Origin: Mauremys mutica | Taxonomy: Eukaryota; Chordata; Testudines; Geoemydidae | Length of the DNA stretch: 64,000 nt | Assembly: GCF_020497125.1 (NCBI RefSeq) | Contig: NC_059080.1 | Coordinates: 49,975,563 to 50,039,562, forward strand | Reading direction: 5' to 3' | Shown: positions 37,082 to 47,246 of the stretch, in pieces | Position numbering within the stretch: the first letter of the stretch is position 1 | Layout of the letters: the number at the start of each line of letters is the position of its first letter | Position numbers and translations under genes: made by a program | The notes under the pieces: model-generated | What the model was told of the DNA's origin: nothing | What the model saw: only the letters and a program-made list of their open reading frames with translations | Databases searched by the model: none

Positions 37082-38352
37082 ATGGAGCCCGCTGCGATCA
37101 TCGCTGCACTTATGGCCGTTGTCAACTCCTCGCACCTTATCGTCCACCTCTTCCACAGTCAGCTGCTGAGAAATCGTGCGAGGAGGCTCCGGCAGCGCGG
37201 TGAGGAGAGTGGCGCAGACCTCTCAGAAAGCAGGGTACGCCGCGCAGTGGAGATCATGGTGGCAATGGGTCAAGTTCATGGTGTGGAACGGCGATTCTGG
37301 GCCCGGGAAACAAGCACGGACTGGTGGGACCGCATAGTGCTGCAGGTCTGGGATGAATCACAGTGGCTGCGAAACTTCAGGATGCGTAAGGGCACTTTCC
37401 TTGAACTCTGTGACTTGCTGGCCCCTGCCCTGAAGCGCCAGGACACACGGATGCGAGCAGCCCTGAGTGTGCAGAAGCGAGTGGCCATAGCCCTCTGGAA
37501 ACTTGCAACGCCAGACAGCTACCGGTCAGTAGCAAACCACTTTGGCGTGGGCAAATCTACCGTGGGGGTTGCTGTGATTCAAGTAGCCCACGCAATCGTT
37601 GAGCAACTGCTCTCAAAGGTAGTGACTCTGGGAAACGTCCAGGTCGTCATAGATGGCTTCGCCGCGATGGGATTCCCAAACTGCGGTGGGGCTATAGATG
37701 GGACTCACTTCCCTATCCTGGCACCAGCCCACCAGGCCAGCAGTATATTAACCGAAAGGGCTACTTTTCAATGGTGCTGCAAGCACTGGTGGACCATAGG
37801 GGACGTTTTACCAACATCTTCGTCGGGTGGCCGGGCAAGGTTCATGACGCGCGTGTGTTCAGGAACTCTGGTCTGTTTAGACGCCTCCAGGCAGGAACTT
37901 TCTTCCCGGACCACAAAATAACGGTTGGGGATGTGCAGATGCCTACAGTGATCCTCGGGGACCCAGCCTACCCGCTAATGCCCTGGCTCATGAAGCCCTA
38001 TACAGGCGCCTTGGACAGTGAGAAGGAACTCTTCAACTACCGGCTGAGCAAGTGCAGAATGGTGGTGGAGTGTGCTTTCGGACGTCTTAAGGGGAGGTGG
38101 CGGAGCTTACTGACTCGCTCGGACATCAGCGAAGAGAATATCCCCGTAGTTATTGCTGCTTGCTGTGTGCTCCACAATGTCTGTGAGAGCAAGGGCGAGA
38201 CCTTTTTGGCCGGATGGGAGGTTGAGGCAAATCGCCTGGCTGCTGTTTACGCTCAGCCAGACACCCGTGCCGAAAGAATATCCCAGCGGGAAGCGCTGTG
38301 TATCCGGGAGGCTTTGAAAGCAAGTTTCCTCGGAGAGCAGGGTAACCTATGA
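37082..38352 (+). pseudogene. Harbinger transposase, copy 1 (one frameshift)
   Basis: The start MEPAAIIAAL matches that of copy 2. An N-terminal helical region (residues about 1-60) and a helix-turn-helix-like block (VANHFGVGKSTVG) lead to the DDE_Tnp_4-type core: GGAIDGTH (first Asp), then VHDARVFRNS, GDPAYPL (second Asp) and RMVVECAFGRLKGRW (catalytic Glu). A one-base deletion near 37738-37741, where copy 2 has one more C, shifts the frame; the rest is open to the stop at 38350. This nuclease cuts and joins the element ends and needs the Myb-type partner for DNA binding and nuclear entry in known Harbinger systems. Confidence 0.9.
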
Positions 38353-38496
38353 CTCTCCACTTGATTTTAAGAGAAGCTGATCCTGGGCCTGTGTCTCTAT
38401 GTGTTGAGTGAGATCTGCGGTTACATACCCCGTTCTCAAAGTTTCCCCCACTTCCAAAACACGTTTTAAAACAAATTAAACGGAACAGTTATTGTT

Positions 38497-38502
38497 AATA
38501 AA
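38497..38502 (+). terminator. Polyadenylation signal of transposase gene, copy 1
   Basis: AATAAA 145 bases after the transposase stop. Copy 2 has AATAAA at 49199-49204, at a comparable distance after its stop. Confidence 0.6.
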
Positions 38503-39140
38503 TCTTTCTTTTACTTTGCATTTCTGTTCAGGGTTTGAAACATGGACGCATACTGTGCTGGGTACGGTGTGCACTGATGTACAGACCGCTTGTACAATAC
38601 AGGACGGACAGCCTCCTGCTCCTACATAGGTCTCTGGGGTGGGGGACGGTTTCAAGTGGTTGTGCATGTAGGGGTGGGTTTGCAGGAAGGGGCGAGTGGT
38701 GCCGTCTTTGGATAGGGATTTGGATGCAGGCTCTGGGCTGTGGGTTTGGGCGTAGGAAGGGGTGAGGGGTGTGGGGGAAGGGTATCTGTCCGTGGATGAG
38801 GGCTCTTGTTGGGGCTCAGGGCAGCGGAGAGGATCGCGCCTACGGTGGAAGTGCATGGTAAGGGCAGCATGCCTTAACATTAGGGGGTGGCAGGCGCTAG
38901 GACCGTGGACAAGCGTACACATCACAGAATGACCTGGGGCAGCATACACCACACAGAGTGACCCTGGTGACTACTGACTGCAGTCTGTGTGTGCCCTGCA
39001 GTTGATCCTGCCCCCGATAGTCTGTACCCTGCTAATGTAGGCTATCCCGTGCAATTATAAATCCCCTGCCCCCCCCACCTACATACACAGTCTTCTGACA
39101 TGAAAGACGTGACGGAAAGAGTGAACAACAGCAAACAGCT

Positions 39141-39146
39141 TTTATT
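39141..39146 (-). terminator. Polyadenylation signal of Myb-type gene, copy 1
   Basis: TTTATT on the plus strand gives AATAAA on the minus strand, 68 bases after the stop at 39214. The two main genes converge here, with their signals about 640 bases apart. Confidence 0.6.
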
Positions 39147-39213
39147 AATCTACTACATAGTGGGGTGATGAAACTTGGATTTGGGACTGGGTGATCCTGT
39201 AAGGGAAGCGCTT

Positions 39214-41201
39214 CTACACAGTTATAGCGTCAGAGGTGTGTGGTACATTAGCGCTCAGCTGTGGTGCAGTGACAGTTCTCACGGCCCCTACCGCCCCTCC
39301 ATCTTGTAATTTTCGGTGAGGGGGGGGGACAGGACTTCTTGGCGTTGGAGGGTGGTTGCAGATACAGTGCAGGAGGGCTCTCTCCTCCTGCCTGCGGTCC
39401 TGCAGAACATCAACAAGGCGCCGGAGCGTGTCCGTTTGCTCCCTCATTAGCCCAAGCAGCGTTTGAGTCGCCTGCTGGGCTTCCTGCCGCCACCTGTCCT
39501 CCCGTTCGCTGTGTGAGCGCTGTTGCTGAGAGAGGGTCTCCCTCCACTGGCTCTGCTGGGCCGCCTCGGCTCTGGAGCAGGCCATCAGTTCCGCGAACAT
39601 CTCGTCCCGAGTCTTTTTCTTTCGCCGCCTAATCTGAGCCAGCCTCTGCGAGGGGGATGCCAGGGCAGTCCGGGAAAGAGCAGAAGCTGTGTGATGGGAA
39701 AAAGTAAGTGATTTCCTTGAACAGATACATGTTTGCGAACAGTGAACACAGTCTAGTCAGTTTCTCTGAACAAGACCATACAGGGCACCAAGTTCCACGA
39801 GATCTCAGGACAAGTTCGAGATTTCGGAATACGCTCTCATTGGTGGCGCCATTGCACAGGAGAGCGGACAAGCGGGGAGAGACAGCTGAATCCGTCTTGC
39901 AGACAGTCCTGGTAAGCCTTAAAGTAGATAATGCTTATCAGTTAGTGGATAGCTGTGCTCTCCTGCTAAAGGCAATCTGGAAAGCAGAAAGGCTGAGCCT
40001 TTTCCAGCCCCTCCCGCCAGTGCACGGGAAAGATCAATGTATGCTTGTTCTCTGTGGCCTCCAGCACGTGGCTGTTAAGCGAGGGTCGTTGTTATGCAAC
40101 CTAATTTTAAACCATTAACAATAGTAACAATACACTAATTGCCCTACTTAGATGCAGCCTGTCCAGAACGACATCACCCTGAGGCGGGTCACTCGGAGTC
40201 AGAGAGAGCGGATGCTAAGGGAAGCCCTGCACAGACCAGGACCATATGCAGCAATGCTGGTGGAGGCGATGATTCCTCTCTACATTAGGATGTCCTGGCG
40301 CGGAAGAGTGTGCTTCCACGGAGCACCCAATAAGGCACCTCTCCCCAGGAACCTCCTGCGGAGGCTTTTCGAGCAGCTCTCTGAGAGCTTTGTTGAACTG
40401 TCCCAAGAGGATTATTGTTCAATCCCTATATGTGTGGACCTACTATTTATATAGTTTGACATTTAAAATTTTTTATATAGTATTTCTATTTTTTCTATAC
40501 CTGTTTTTTAAAAAATAAATGTTTCCATGTTTATAGCACTTACCGCCTGATCCTTCCCCTGATTCTGAGTCCGGGTTAACGGGCGGGGACGGTTGGTAGG
40601 GGATCTCTGTGAGGGTGATGAAGAGATCCTGGCTGTCAGGGCAAGCGGTATTGTGTTCGCTGTCGCCTGCGCCGTCCTCCACAAACCCTTCCTCATCTTC
40701 CCCATCGGCGAACATCGCCGAGGAACTGTCCAGGTACACTATGCCATCCTCAGAGTCCACGGTCACTGGTGGGGCAGTGGTGGCAGACCCACCGAGAATG
40801 GCATGCAGTGCCTCGTAGAAGCGGCATGTCTGGGGCTGTGCTCCGGAGCGTCCGTTTGCCGCTCTGACTTTTTGGTAACCTTGTCTCAGGTCCTTGACTT
40901 TCACGCGGCACTGCATCGCATCCCGGCTGTATCCTTTGTCTATCATGGCTTTGGAGACCTTCTCGAAGGTCTTTGCATTCCGCTTATTGGAGCGCAGCTC
41001 CGACAGCACAGACTCCTCGCCCCACACAGCGATCAGATCCATGACTTCCTGGTCAGTCCATGCTGGGGACCTCTTTCTATTCTTGGATTGCCCGGACTCC
41101 TCTGCTGGAGAGCTCTGCATCGTTGCAGGTGCTGCGGAGCTCGCCCCGATGTCCAACCAGGACGTCAGATTCAAAGTGCCCAGACAGGAAAAGGAATTCA
41201 A
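39214..41201 (-). CDS. Harbinger Myb/SANT-type protein, copy 1, two exons
   Basis: Exon 1 (41201-40544) encodes a Myb/SANT-like DNA-binding domain: KRSPAWTDQEVMDLIAVWG at about residues 43-61, then CRVKVKDLRQGYQKV, and an acidic tail. It ends in phase 1 at a consensus donor GTAAGT (40543-40538). A polypyrimidine tract with CACACAG gives an acceptor at 39688-39687, and exon 2 (39686-39214) continues in frame through a basic RRRKKKTRDEM segment into a Gln/Arg-rich coiled coil (SQWRETLSQQQRSHSERED). The joined length is about 376 residues with no stop. Harbinger elements encode such a protein next to the transposase; it binds the element ends and carries the transposase to the nucleus. The splice sites are predicted, but the phase and the copy 2 sites agree. 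Confidence 0.75.
40152..40454 (+). CDS. Third Harbinger gene, small basic protein (copy 1)
   Basis: A 100-codon frame lies inside the Myb intron on the opposite strand. It starts with MQPVQNDITLRRVTRSQ, has a conserved middle (SWRGRVCFHGAPNKAPLP) and ends SIPICVDLLFI. No domain that I know. Copy 2 (50790-51085) has two small deletions, but once aligned around them most codon differences are silent (for instance at Pro, Tyr-Ala-Ala, Leu, Val, Cys, Leu-Leu) and most replacements are conservative. The ATG directly follows an acceptor-like CTACTTAG. A donor GTAAGC at 39912 and AATAAA at 40514 complete a small transcription unit, and all three are kept in copy 2. A terminal exon of a longer plus-strand transcript is also possible. 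Confidence 0.6.
   Translation: MQPVQNDITLRRVTRSQRERMLREALHRPGPYAAMLVEAMIPLYIRMSWRGRVCFHGAPNKAPLPRNLLRRLFEQLSESFVELSQEDYCSIPICVDLLFI
40514..40519 (+). terminator. Polyadenylation signal of the third gene, copy 1
   Basis: AATAAA 60 bases after the stop at 40454. Copy 2 has AATAAA at 51109-51114, 24 bases after its stop. Confidence 0.5.
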
Positions 41202-41513
41202 ATTTTCCCGGGTCGTTTCCTGTGTGGCTGGTCAGAGCATCCAAGCTCGGACTGCTGTCCAGAGCGTCAACAGAGTGGTGCAGTGTGGGATAGCTCCCGG
41301 AGCTACTAAGTTCGATTAGCATCCACACCTAGCCTAATTCGAGCTAGCCATGTCGAATTTAGCGCTACTCCACCTGTCGGGGTGGAGTACCAAATTCGAA
41401 CTAAAGAGCCCTCTAGTTCGAATTAAATGGCTTCCTGGTGTGGACGGTTGAGCGGTTAGTTTGAATTAACGCTGCTAAATTCGACTTAAAGTCCTAGTGT
41501 AGACCAGGCCTAA

Positions 41514-42010
41514 GATGAAAGTGAAGATCATCATAAGGGACCTGTTGTTTGCACATGATGCAGCCCTTGTGGCTCAGTGTTGATGTTGTACAACATCTTA
41601 TTACCGAGTACTCTGATTCATGCAAAATCACTGGCTAGCAATAAGCTTGAATAAGACTGCTATCATGCAGTAAGGCTCTTCAGAACCAGTTCCAGCTTAG
41701 ATGGCATTTGTCTCGATGTTGTTGACCAATTTGGCTAACTTGGCTCTACTGTTATCAGCAATGTAAACCTTGATGCTGAGCTCACTAGTAGAATTAGGCC
41801 ATCTTGTAAAAACACTAGAATGTCTTTAGCTTCAGCTGACTTTGCCTTGATGTGTGTCCCTTGTAACAGCAACACTGAAACTCCAAGTGGAACATAGACA
41901 GCATTTGTGAATTTTCTCCAATTTGTTAGGAGGATGTTTATCGCCTTAGAATGAGTGACTGCAATTCTTTCCTCTCAGCTTCCCAGCTGACTGGTTAGCC
42001 AACACTAGAT
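41514..42010 (+). pseudogene. RTE-like LINE reverse-transcriptase remnant
   Basis: Starting right at the Harbinger TSD, the plus strand reads RDLLFAHDAALVAQ (the RT catalytic box, ADDAA changed to AHDAA). Next come KITGLAISLNKT, then LGSTVISNVNLDAELTSRI, all typical of the RT end of RTE-type and related LINEs. Stops and frame changes are frequent. It was the target of Harbinger copy 1, and the TAA duplication lies within it. Confidence 0.7.
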
Positions 42011-42442
42011 TTTGATTCAGGATAGGTCCCTGTTGCACTACATTTTGTGTGTGTTGAAATTTGAGGGGATGTTCCAGTACCATTTAAATCAGGTCTGGAA
42101 GCTAAAGACTAAGAATTAATAAGGTGATATATAATCACTGTGGCCTGTTCCTTCACTATCTTCTTTACCATCTTTACACTTAGTGGCTGAGGGGGGAAAG
42201 GCATAAAGGAGGCCTTTTAGCCCTCTTCTGAGAACAAATTGCTGTTTGGAGAATCTTAGACGTCATGGCTTCACATAAAAGCTATTGCAAGGAGCTGCCA
42301 TCTCGCAGTGCTTAGAACAATTCTGGAGTAGTAGCCTAAGGCAGCACAGCTAAAGAACTTGTTTTACTCCAAAAGTATCAAACTCTTGTGACTTTCTCCC
42401 AAATTGTTGCTCAGCCATTTTTAAGGAAACTTTCCCAAATCT

Positions 42443-42663
42443 CAAGTATCAGAGGGGTAGCCGTGTTAGTCTGGTTCTGTAGAAGCAGCAAAGAATCCTG
42501 TGGCACCTTATAGACTAACAGATGTTTTTGCAGCATGAGCTTTCGTGGGTGAATACCCACTTCTTCGGATGCAAGTCATCCGACGAAGTGGGTATTCACC
42601 CACGAAAGCTCATGCTGCAAAAACATCTGTTAGTCTATAAGGTGCCACAGGATTCTTTGCTGC
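42443..42663. mobile_element. Penelope-type palindromic hairpin insertion
   Basis: A 12-bp target duplication TTTCCCAAATCT lies at 42431-42442 and 42664-42675. The insert has a short leader (GGGGTAGCCGTGTTAGTCTG) and two inverted arms of about 88 bases (42485-42574 and 42576-42663). The arms match the terminal text of the Penelope-like element at 57077-58994. Similar insertions are at 58170-58337 and, as a fragment, 54173-54232. Confidence 0.85.
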
Positions 42664-42757
42664 TTTCCCAAATCTGACCATTTATCTAGAGTACAGAACT
42701 GGACAGGTTAGGGAGACAAATCACTGTTGTCTTATGAATTCCAAATCACTGAATTGT

Positions 42758-42938
42758 CATAGAATATCAGGGCTGGAAGGGACCTCAGAAGGTCATCTAG
42801 TCCAACCCCCTGCTCAAAGCAGGACTGACCCCCAGACAGATTTTTGCCCCAGATCCCTAGATGGCCCCCTCAAGGATTGAACTCTCAGCTGTGGGTTTTG
42901 CAGGCCAATGCTCAAGCCACTGACCTATCTCTCCCCCC
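42758..42938 (-). mobile_element. tRNA-derived SINE with CR1-like tail
   Basis: On the minus strand, an A-box-like AGGTCAGTGGCTTGAGC (near 42911-42927) and a B-box-like GAGTTCAATCC are followed by a CR1-type 3' tail ending in GATATTCTATGACA. Same family as 3055-3242. Confidence 0.8.
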
Positions 42939-42983
42939 ACTGCAAATGTCAATGATATCTCCAAGGTTAATCTGTTTTCTAAA

Positions 42984-42991
42984 TATTTTAT
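42984..42991 (-). terminator. Candidate CEP19 polyadenylation signal
   Basis: TTTTATTT on the plus strand gives AATAAAA on the minus strand, about 640 bases after the CEP19 stop. The region in between is AT-rich and without repeats, as expected for a 3' UTR. Confidence 0.45.
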
Positions 42992-43626
42992 TTCTTAAAT
43001 ACAAAAATGTACATTCATGGAACACAGATTGTGGATTTAAACACAACTCAAGAAATCTAAAGGTAAGATTTTCACTGCAATATTGATTTGTTTAGAGTAT
43101 ATATTAAGACAGTTAAAGCCTAACTAATAACAAAATACTACATTTGCAATAAGAATCTGAATGTTTCTTCTCCTGAGTTAGATGCAAAGATTTGCAACTT
43201 TAACACTGTATTTTAATGACGAAAATAAAATTGAATAGAAACAAAAATAACCCATCTAGTTTCCTTGCCAAACATGAATGAAATGTAGACAAACAAATGC
43301 TTAAAGACAGATTTAAAATTATTTCAGTTACTTAAGAGCTACAAATCTAACCCTTTAAAAATAATTTAATATCCCCATGTCCCTTTTTATCAGGCTTCAC
43401 GTAAGACTTAAAAAATTGTTTGTCTATTCCCCAAACTGCTAAAACACCATAGGCACCGATCTCTTATTTACCAATGTAAAATGCATCAGTTGTATGGCTT
43501 GTAAACAGTGTCAGTCAAGCTTGGTAGACTGATGCGATATCATGGACACAGTAACTGTGCTCTCTGTGTAATGAAAATATGGGTTCGTTCTCTCCATACT
43601 GATTATCTAGGAGGCCTTGTCCATTA

Positions 43627-44460
43627 TCAGAACTCATTGTCCGACTCTGCATCCCAGCCACAGGATTCCAGCTGATCATCTTGTGGGAACTCAACCTCAA
43701 CATTGTAGGTGAAATCTGGGTCATCCTTCTTCTTCCTGTTCTTTTCAAACAGCTCATCCATGATACTCTTCCTTTTTGCCAGCTCCTTGTCATCTAGTTT
43801 GTTCAGGTCCTCCTCTGGGTCAATGGTCTCTTCTTGCTGAATCTGCTCCAAGCTCTGGGCCAAACTCTTTCCCTGCAAGTGGCATCTTAGCAAACTGTAT
43901 AACTTCTGTAGCTGCTGCAGTGAGACCCCTTGTAGGTAAGCCTTGTGCCGAGGGTTATTCTTCAGCTGTTCTGCAGCCCTGCTGCAATCTGGGGGGGGGA
44001 ACCCGTCCTCAAGAATTACTGCCTCAAGCACACAATTCTTAAATAAATGCTCTTTACCCAAAGATTCTCTGCTGCCCTAGGAGTGCCAGTACTAATTTTT
44101 AAACTAGACAGCTCAGATTGGGAAGCTTCCTGGCTTGATCTCCAAGCCTAGAGGACACTGGGTATTTCACCTCCAGAGAGTAGTCCTACTACACAACCTC
44201 CCATGCAGAGCTGGTAAGAAGAAACCTACCAGTCCCTGAAGAGGTGCCCAGTTGCCATTTCTCCCCCTTCCTGCCCCTTTGCTGTTTTGCAGAAGGAGGT
44301 TGTGGGATGCCAAAATTAAACATACCGTACCTGAGAACTTGGAGAAGTTTCGGATAGGCATGATGCGCTGGCGTGCTCTATCCTTGTTTTTATCTTCATA
44401 GATCAGGATAACGGATGGAGGCTGAAAGCGAATGCCACACTTCTTTGCAACGTAAGTCAT
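43627..44460 (-). CDS. CEP19: CEP19, centrosomal protein 19 (two coding exons)
   Basis: Exon 1 coding part is 44460-44331 ([20 protein letters not shown] at the N terminus), ending in phase 1 at donor GTACGG (44330-44325). Exon 2 is 43988-43627, after an acceptor CAG preceded by a run of nine C, and ends ESDNEF-stop. The product is 163 residues, the length I know for the human protein. Strong blocks are [33 protein letters not shown] and [11 protein letters not shown]. In vertebrates CEP19 sits at the mother centriole and brings RABL2 and IFT-B to the ciliary base; loss in humans causes obesity with infertility. An upstream acceptor (TTTTGTTCAG, 44480) places 18 bases of 5' UTR in exon 1, so a non-coding first exon lies further upstream, not located here. 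It is the only intact host gene in the window. Confidence 0.97.
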
Positions 44461-44478
44461 CCCAGCTCATGCTACTGG

Positions 44479-44999
44479 CTGAACAAAATGAAATCTTACA
44501 GAGTTCTACTAGGTGTGTGCTTCAATGTTTACTGCAAAAGAAAAAGGAAAACATAAAATAAGAGCAGCATCAGTTTAATTCAAGGGTGCTTTCTGATCAG
44601 GGTTATAGCAGTTCTGACTCAGAAAAGCACTTAACCTCTGTATAAGTTTGAATGTGTGCTTAAATCCTTTGCTCAATCAGTGTCCTGGGGGGTGGGGGGG
44701 GCACAGTAATAACCAGCTGTTGATTTCCAGATTTGTTAACTCTGCATCTGAGTCTGGGTTGTTTTGATGTATACATGTCATAGTTTTTGTGCCCCGGGCT
44801 CGATGAGGGTACCACATAGCCAAATGGAGGCCCAAAGATTCCTTTTTATTAAAAAAATGGAAAATATCATACAACACACCAGTGCATTAGAGACTTTTTC
44901 ATTAACAATACTCCACTGCAAATTACAGCCTTTGATCTGGAAAAGCTCATAGTTATTTAACCATTTTAAAACCTTTTTTCCCACCAACTATTTTGATTT
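44479..44999. other. Upstream intron of CEP19
   Basis: Non-coding, AT-rich, with an acceptor for the CEP19 exon at its low-coordinate end. No promoter-like CpG-rich block is seen, so the first exon and promoter lie beyond the transposons to the right or outside the window. Confidence 0.5.
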
Positions 45000-45291
45000 C
45001 ACTGCTCTACAGCCAAAATGCTTCTGAAATAAATGTAGTCAAACTTTACTAATTCTGGGTCACTGAGAAAGAAAATGATGCTTAAAATTGTTGATTGGCT
45101 CTAGTTTTCAAGTTATTCTACTGGGTCAGTATATACAACCCTTGACTTGGGAATAGCGGAGGATAAGTGAGTTATAAAGGGAAGGGATCTCAATTTAAAC
45201 CATAAATGACTAAAATACATCTTTGACTGGATCTATGAATAAATCTATGACTGGGTTTGGACAGTACTTGCTTTTTAGGCAAAACAATGAA

Positions 45292-45372
45292 TGATGCAAT
45301 CTGAAGCTGGTATTGCATCATACATGAGATGAATTGCATCATGTTATTCCTAGAAGTCATGGATGATGCAAT
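45292..45372. promoter_or_regulatory. Four copies of TGATGCAAT in 81 bases
   Basis: Exact nine-base copies at 45292-45300 (+), 45312-45320 (-), 45333-45341 (-) and 45364-45372 (+), between the left TIR and the start codon at 45506. They could be subterminal transposase-binding sites. The same nine bases are the core of C/EBP-ATF composite elements, so a stress-responsive promoter is the other reading. Confidence 0.5.
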
Positions 45373-45505
45373 CATAACGAAGCTTACATCACTCTGCTGA
45401 ACAAATTGCCCTATATCAGCTCTAGAAATCATACAGTGTCATGCTCTCATTTGTCAGTGTTTGATTTTGCAAAGGGACACTTCTGTTTAGCCAAAGTGAG
45501 CAGAG

Positions 45506-47198
45506 ATGCCTCATACTTGTGTGAACAGTGCAGATAACTTCTGCTATGTTTGTGGTGAAGTGACTTTTGCATCACAAAAGCGCAGTATAACCACTATGGT
45601 TAAGAAAGCCTATCACCTTTATTTTGGCTGCAAAATTGGAGATCAGGACAAGAGATGGGCCCCACACATATGCTGCAACACTTGTGCAACAAATCTTTGC
45701 CAGTGGTTGAACAGGAAAAGGAAATCTATGCCTTTTGCAGTGCCAATGATTTGGAGAGAGCCAACAGATCATACCAGCAATTGTTACTTCTGCATGGTGC
45801 CTCCAGTTGGGAAAGGTGTGTCAAAGAAGAAAAAGTGGACTGTGCATTATCCAAGCATTCCATCAGCTATACGCCCAGTACCCTATGGAGAAGGACTGCC
45901 GGTTCCTGATGCACCAGAATCAATCATTCTCACTTGAGTCAGATGAGGAAGAGGATGAAACTTCTGGTCCTGAACCATCAATGTCACAGGACCCACATTT
46001 TCTCCCATCCTCCTCCTCTGAACCACACCTCATAACACAAGGTGAACTGAATGACCTTGTCAGGGATTTGGAACTACCCAAGAGTAAGGCAGAGCTGTTG
46101 GGCTCCAGACTACAGCAGTGGAATCTCCTGGCAGGTGATGTTAGGGTTTCCATGTTCCGTGACCGTCAAAAGGATCTTGTCCCTTTCTTCTTCATGGAAG
46201 GTGATCTTGTAGCCTGCAACAACATCGATGGTGTGATGGCAGCCCTCAACATCGTTCACGATCCAGATGAGTGGAGACTGTTCATTGATTCATCGAAGAC
46301 GAGTCTTAAAGCTGTTTTACTGCATAATGGCAATGTTTTGCCATCAATTCCAGTTGGTCATGCAGTCCATATGAAGGAAACCTATGACAACATGAAACAA
46401 CTTTTGAGGTGCATAAACTATGACCAACATCAGTGGCAGCTTTGTGGCGATTTGAAGGTTGTTGCTCTCTTGCTTGGGCTGCAGACTGGATACACAAAGT
46501 ACTGCTGTTTTCTCTGCGAATGGGATAGTCGTGCAAGAGATTCCCACTACATCAAGAAAGATTGGCCACTCCGACAGTCATTGGAGCCTGGGAGGAAAAG
46601 TGTTCAGCATCCACCACTTGTTGAAAAAAGGAAGATTTTGTTACCGCCCTTACACATCAAGCTGGGTCTGATGAAGAACTTTGTCAAGGCCATTGACAAA
46701 ACACAAGCAGCTTTCAAGTACCTCCGTGGAAAATTTCCAAGCTTAAGTGAAGCTAAGATAAAGGAAGGTGTATTTGTTGGTCCTCAGATTCGTGAACTTC
46801 TTCGAGATGATGCATTTGACCATGCACTGTGTGGCAAGGAAAAGACGGCATGGAAAGCCTTCCAGTTAGTGGCAATAAATTTTCTCGGAAACAACAAGGT
46901 AGACAACTACAGGTTGTTGGTGGAGAACCTCCTCAAGGCATACAAAAGCCTTGGTTGCAACATGTCACTAAAGATACATTTTTTGCACTCTCATCTGGAT
47001 TTTTTTCCACCGAACTGCGGAGCAGTGAGCGACGAGCACAGCAAGCGATTTCACCAGGACATTGCAACAATGGAGAAACGCTATCAGGGCAAATGGAGCC
47101 CATCAATGCTTGCAGACTATTGCTGGACAGTGACAAGAGATGCTCCATTTAATGAATACAAGAGACAAGCCAAGAAGCGCCGAGTAGACACTGAATAG
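45506..47198 (+). pseudogene. Transposase-like protein of the CACTG element (one frameshift)
   Basis: The N-terminal part (45506-45937) is Cys-rich: FCYVCGEVTF, HICCNTCATNLC and NCYFCMVPP look like zinc-binding fingers. A frameshift near 45935 leads into an acidic stretch and then the main part up to 47198. Conserved-looking blocks are ITQGELNDLVRDLELPKSKA, WRLFIDSSKTSLKAVLLHNG, CGDLKVVALLLGLQTGYTKY followed by CCFLCEWDSR, LPPLHIKLGLMKNFVKA and AVSDEHSKRFHQDIATMEKR. I recognise a protein family found in many copies in animal genomes without a named function. The GDL...CCFLC layout resembles the core of CACTA-type transposases. Total about 560 codons, with AATAAA at 47241. Confidence 0.65.
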
Positions 47199-47240
47199 GA
47201 CTAAACTATGTACATAATAGTTTTTTGCCTTTTGTTTCAT

Positions 47241-47246
47241 AATAAA
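47241..47246 (+). terminator. Polyadenylation signal of the CACTG-element gene
   Basis: AATAAA 43 bases after the stop codon at 47198. Harbinger copy 2 is inserted about 170 bases further downstream. Confidence 0.6.

Larger units (their letters stand above)
36704..41510 (+). mobile_element. PIF/Harbinger transposon, copy 1
   Basis: TIRs GGCCTTGTCTACACTAC (36704-36720) and the inverse of CTAGTGTAGACCAGGCC (41494-41510), flanked by TAA at 36701-36703 and 41511-41513. A 3-bp TWA target site is the Harbinger hallmark. Subterminal sequence is rich in TTCGAAT-type motifs on both sides. Three genes are inside: transposase on plus, Myb/SANT-type on minus, and a small plus-strand gene within the Myb intron. 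Length 4807 bp, complete at both ends. A second copy is at 47420-52103. Confidence 0.95.

Noticed and set aside
38476..38952. 158-codon minus-strand frame between the Harbinger genes, and its counterpart at 49242-49679
   Set aside because: The two copies give unrelated proteins in different frames, so the interval is spacer, unlike the small gene at 40152.
39708..39911. Frame in phase with the third Harbinger gene upstream of its intron
   Set aside because: Differences from copy 2 are nearly all amino-acid changing and the frame is lost in copy 2; more likely a non-coding first exon.
43776..44042. 88-codon plus-strand frame opposite CEP19
   Set aside because: It is the antisense shadow of CEP19 exon 2.
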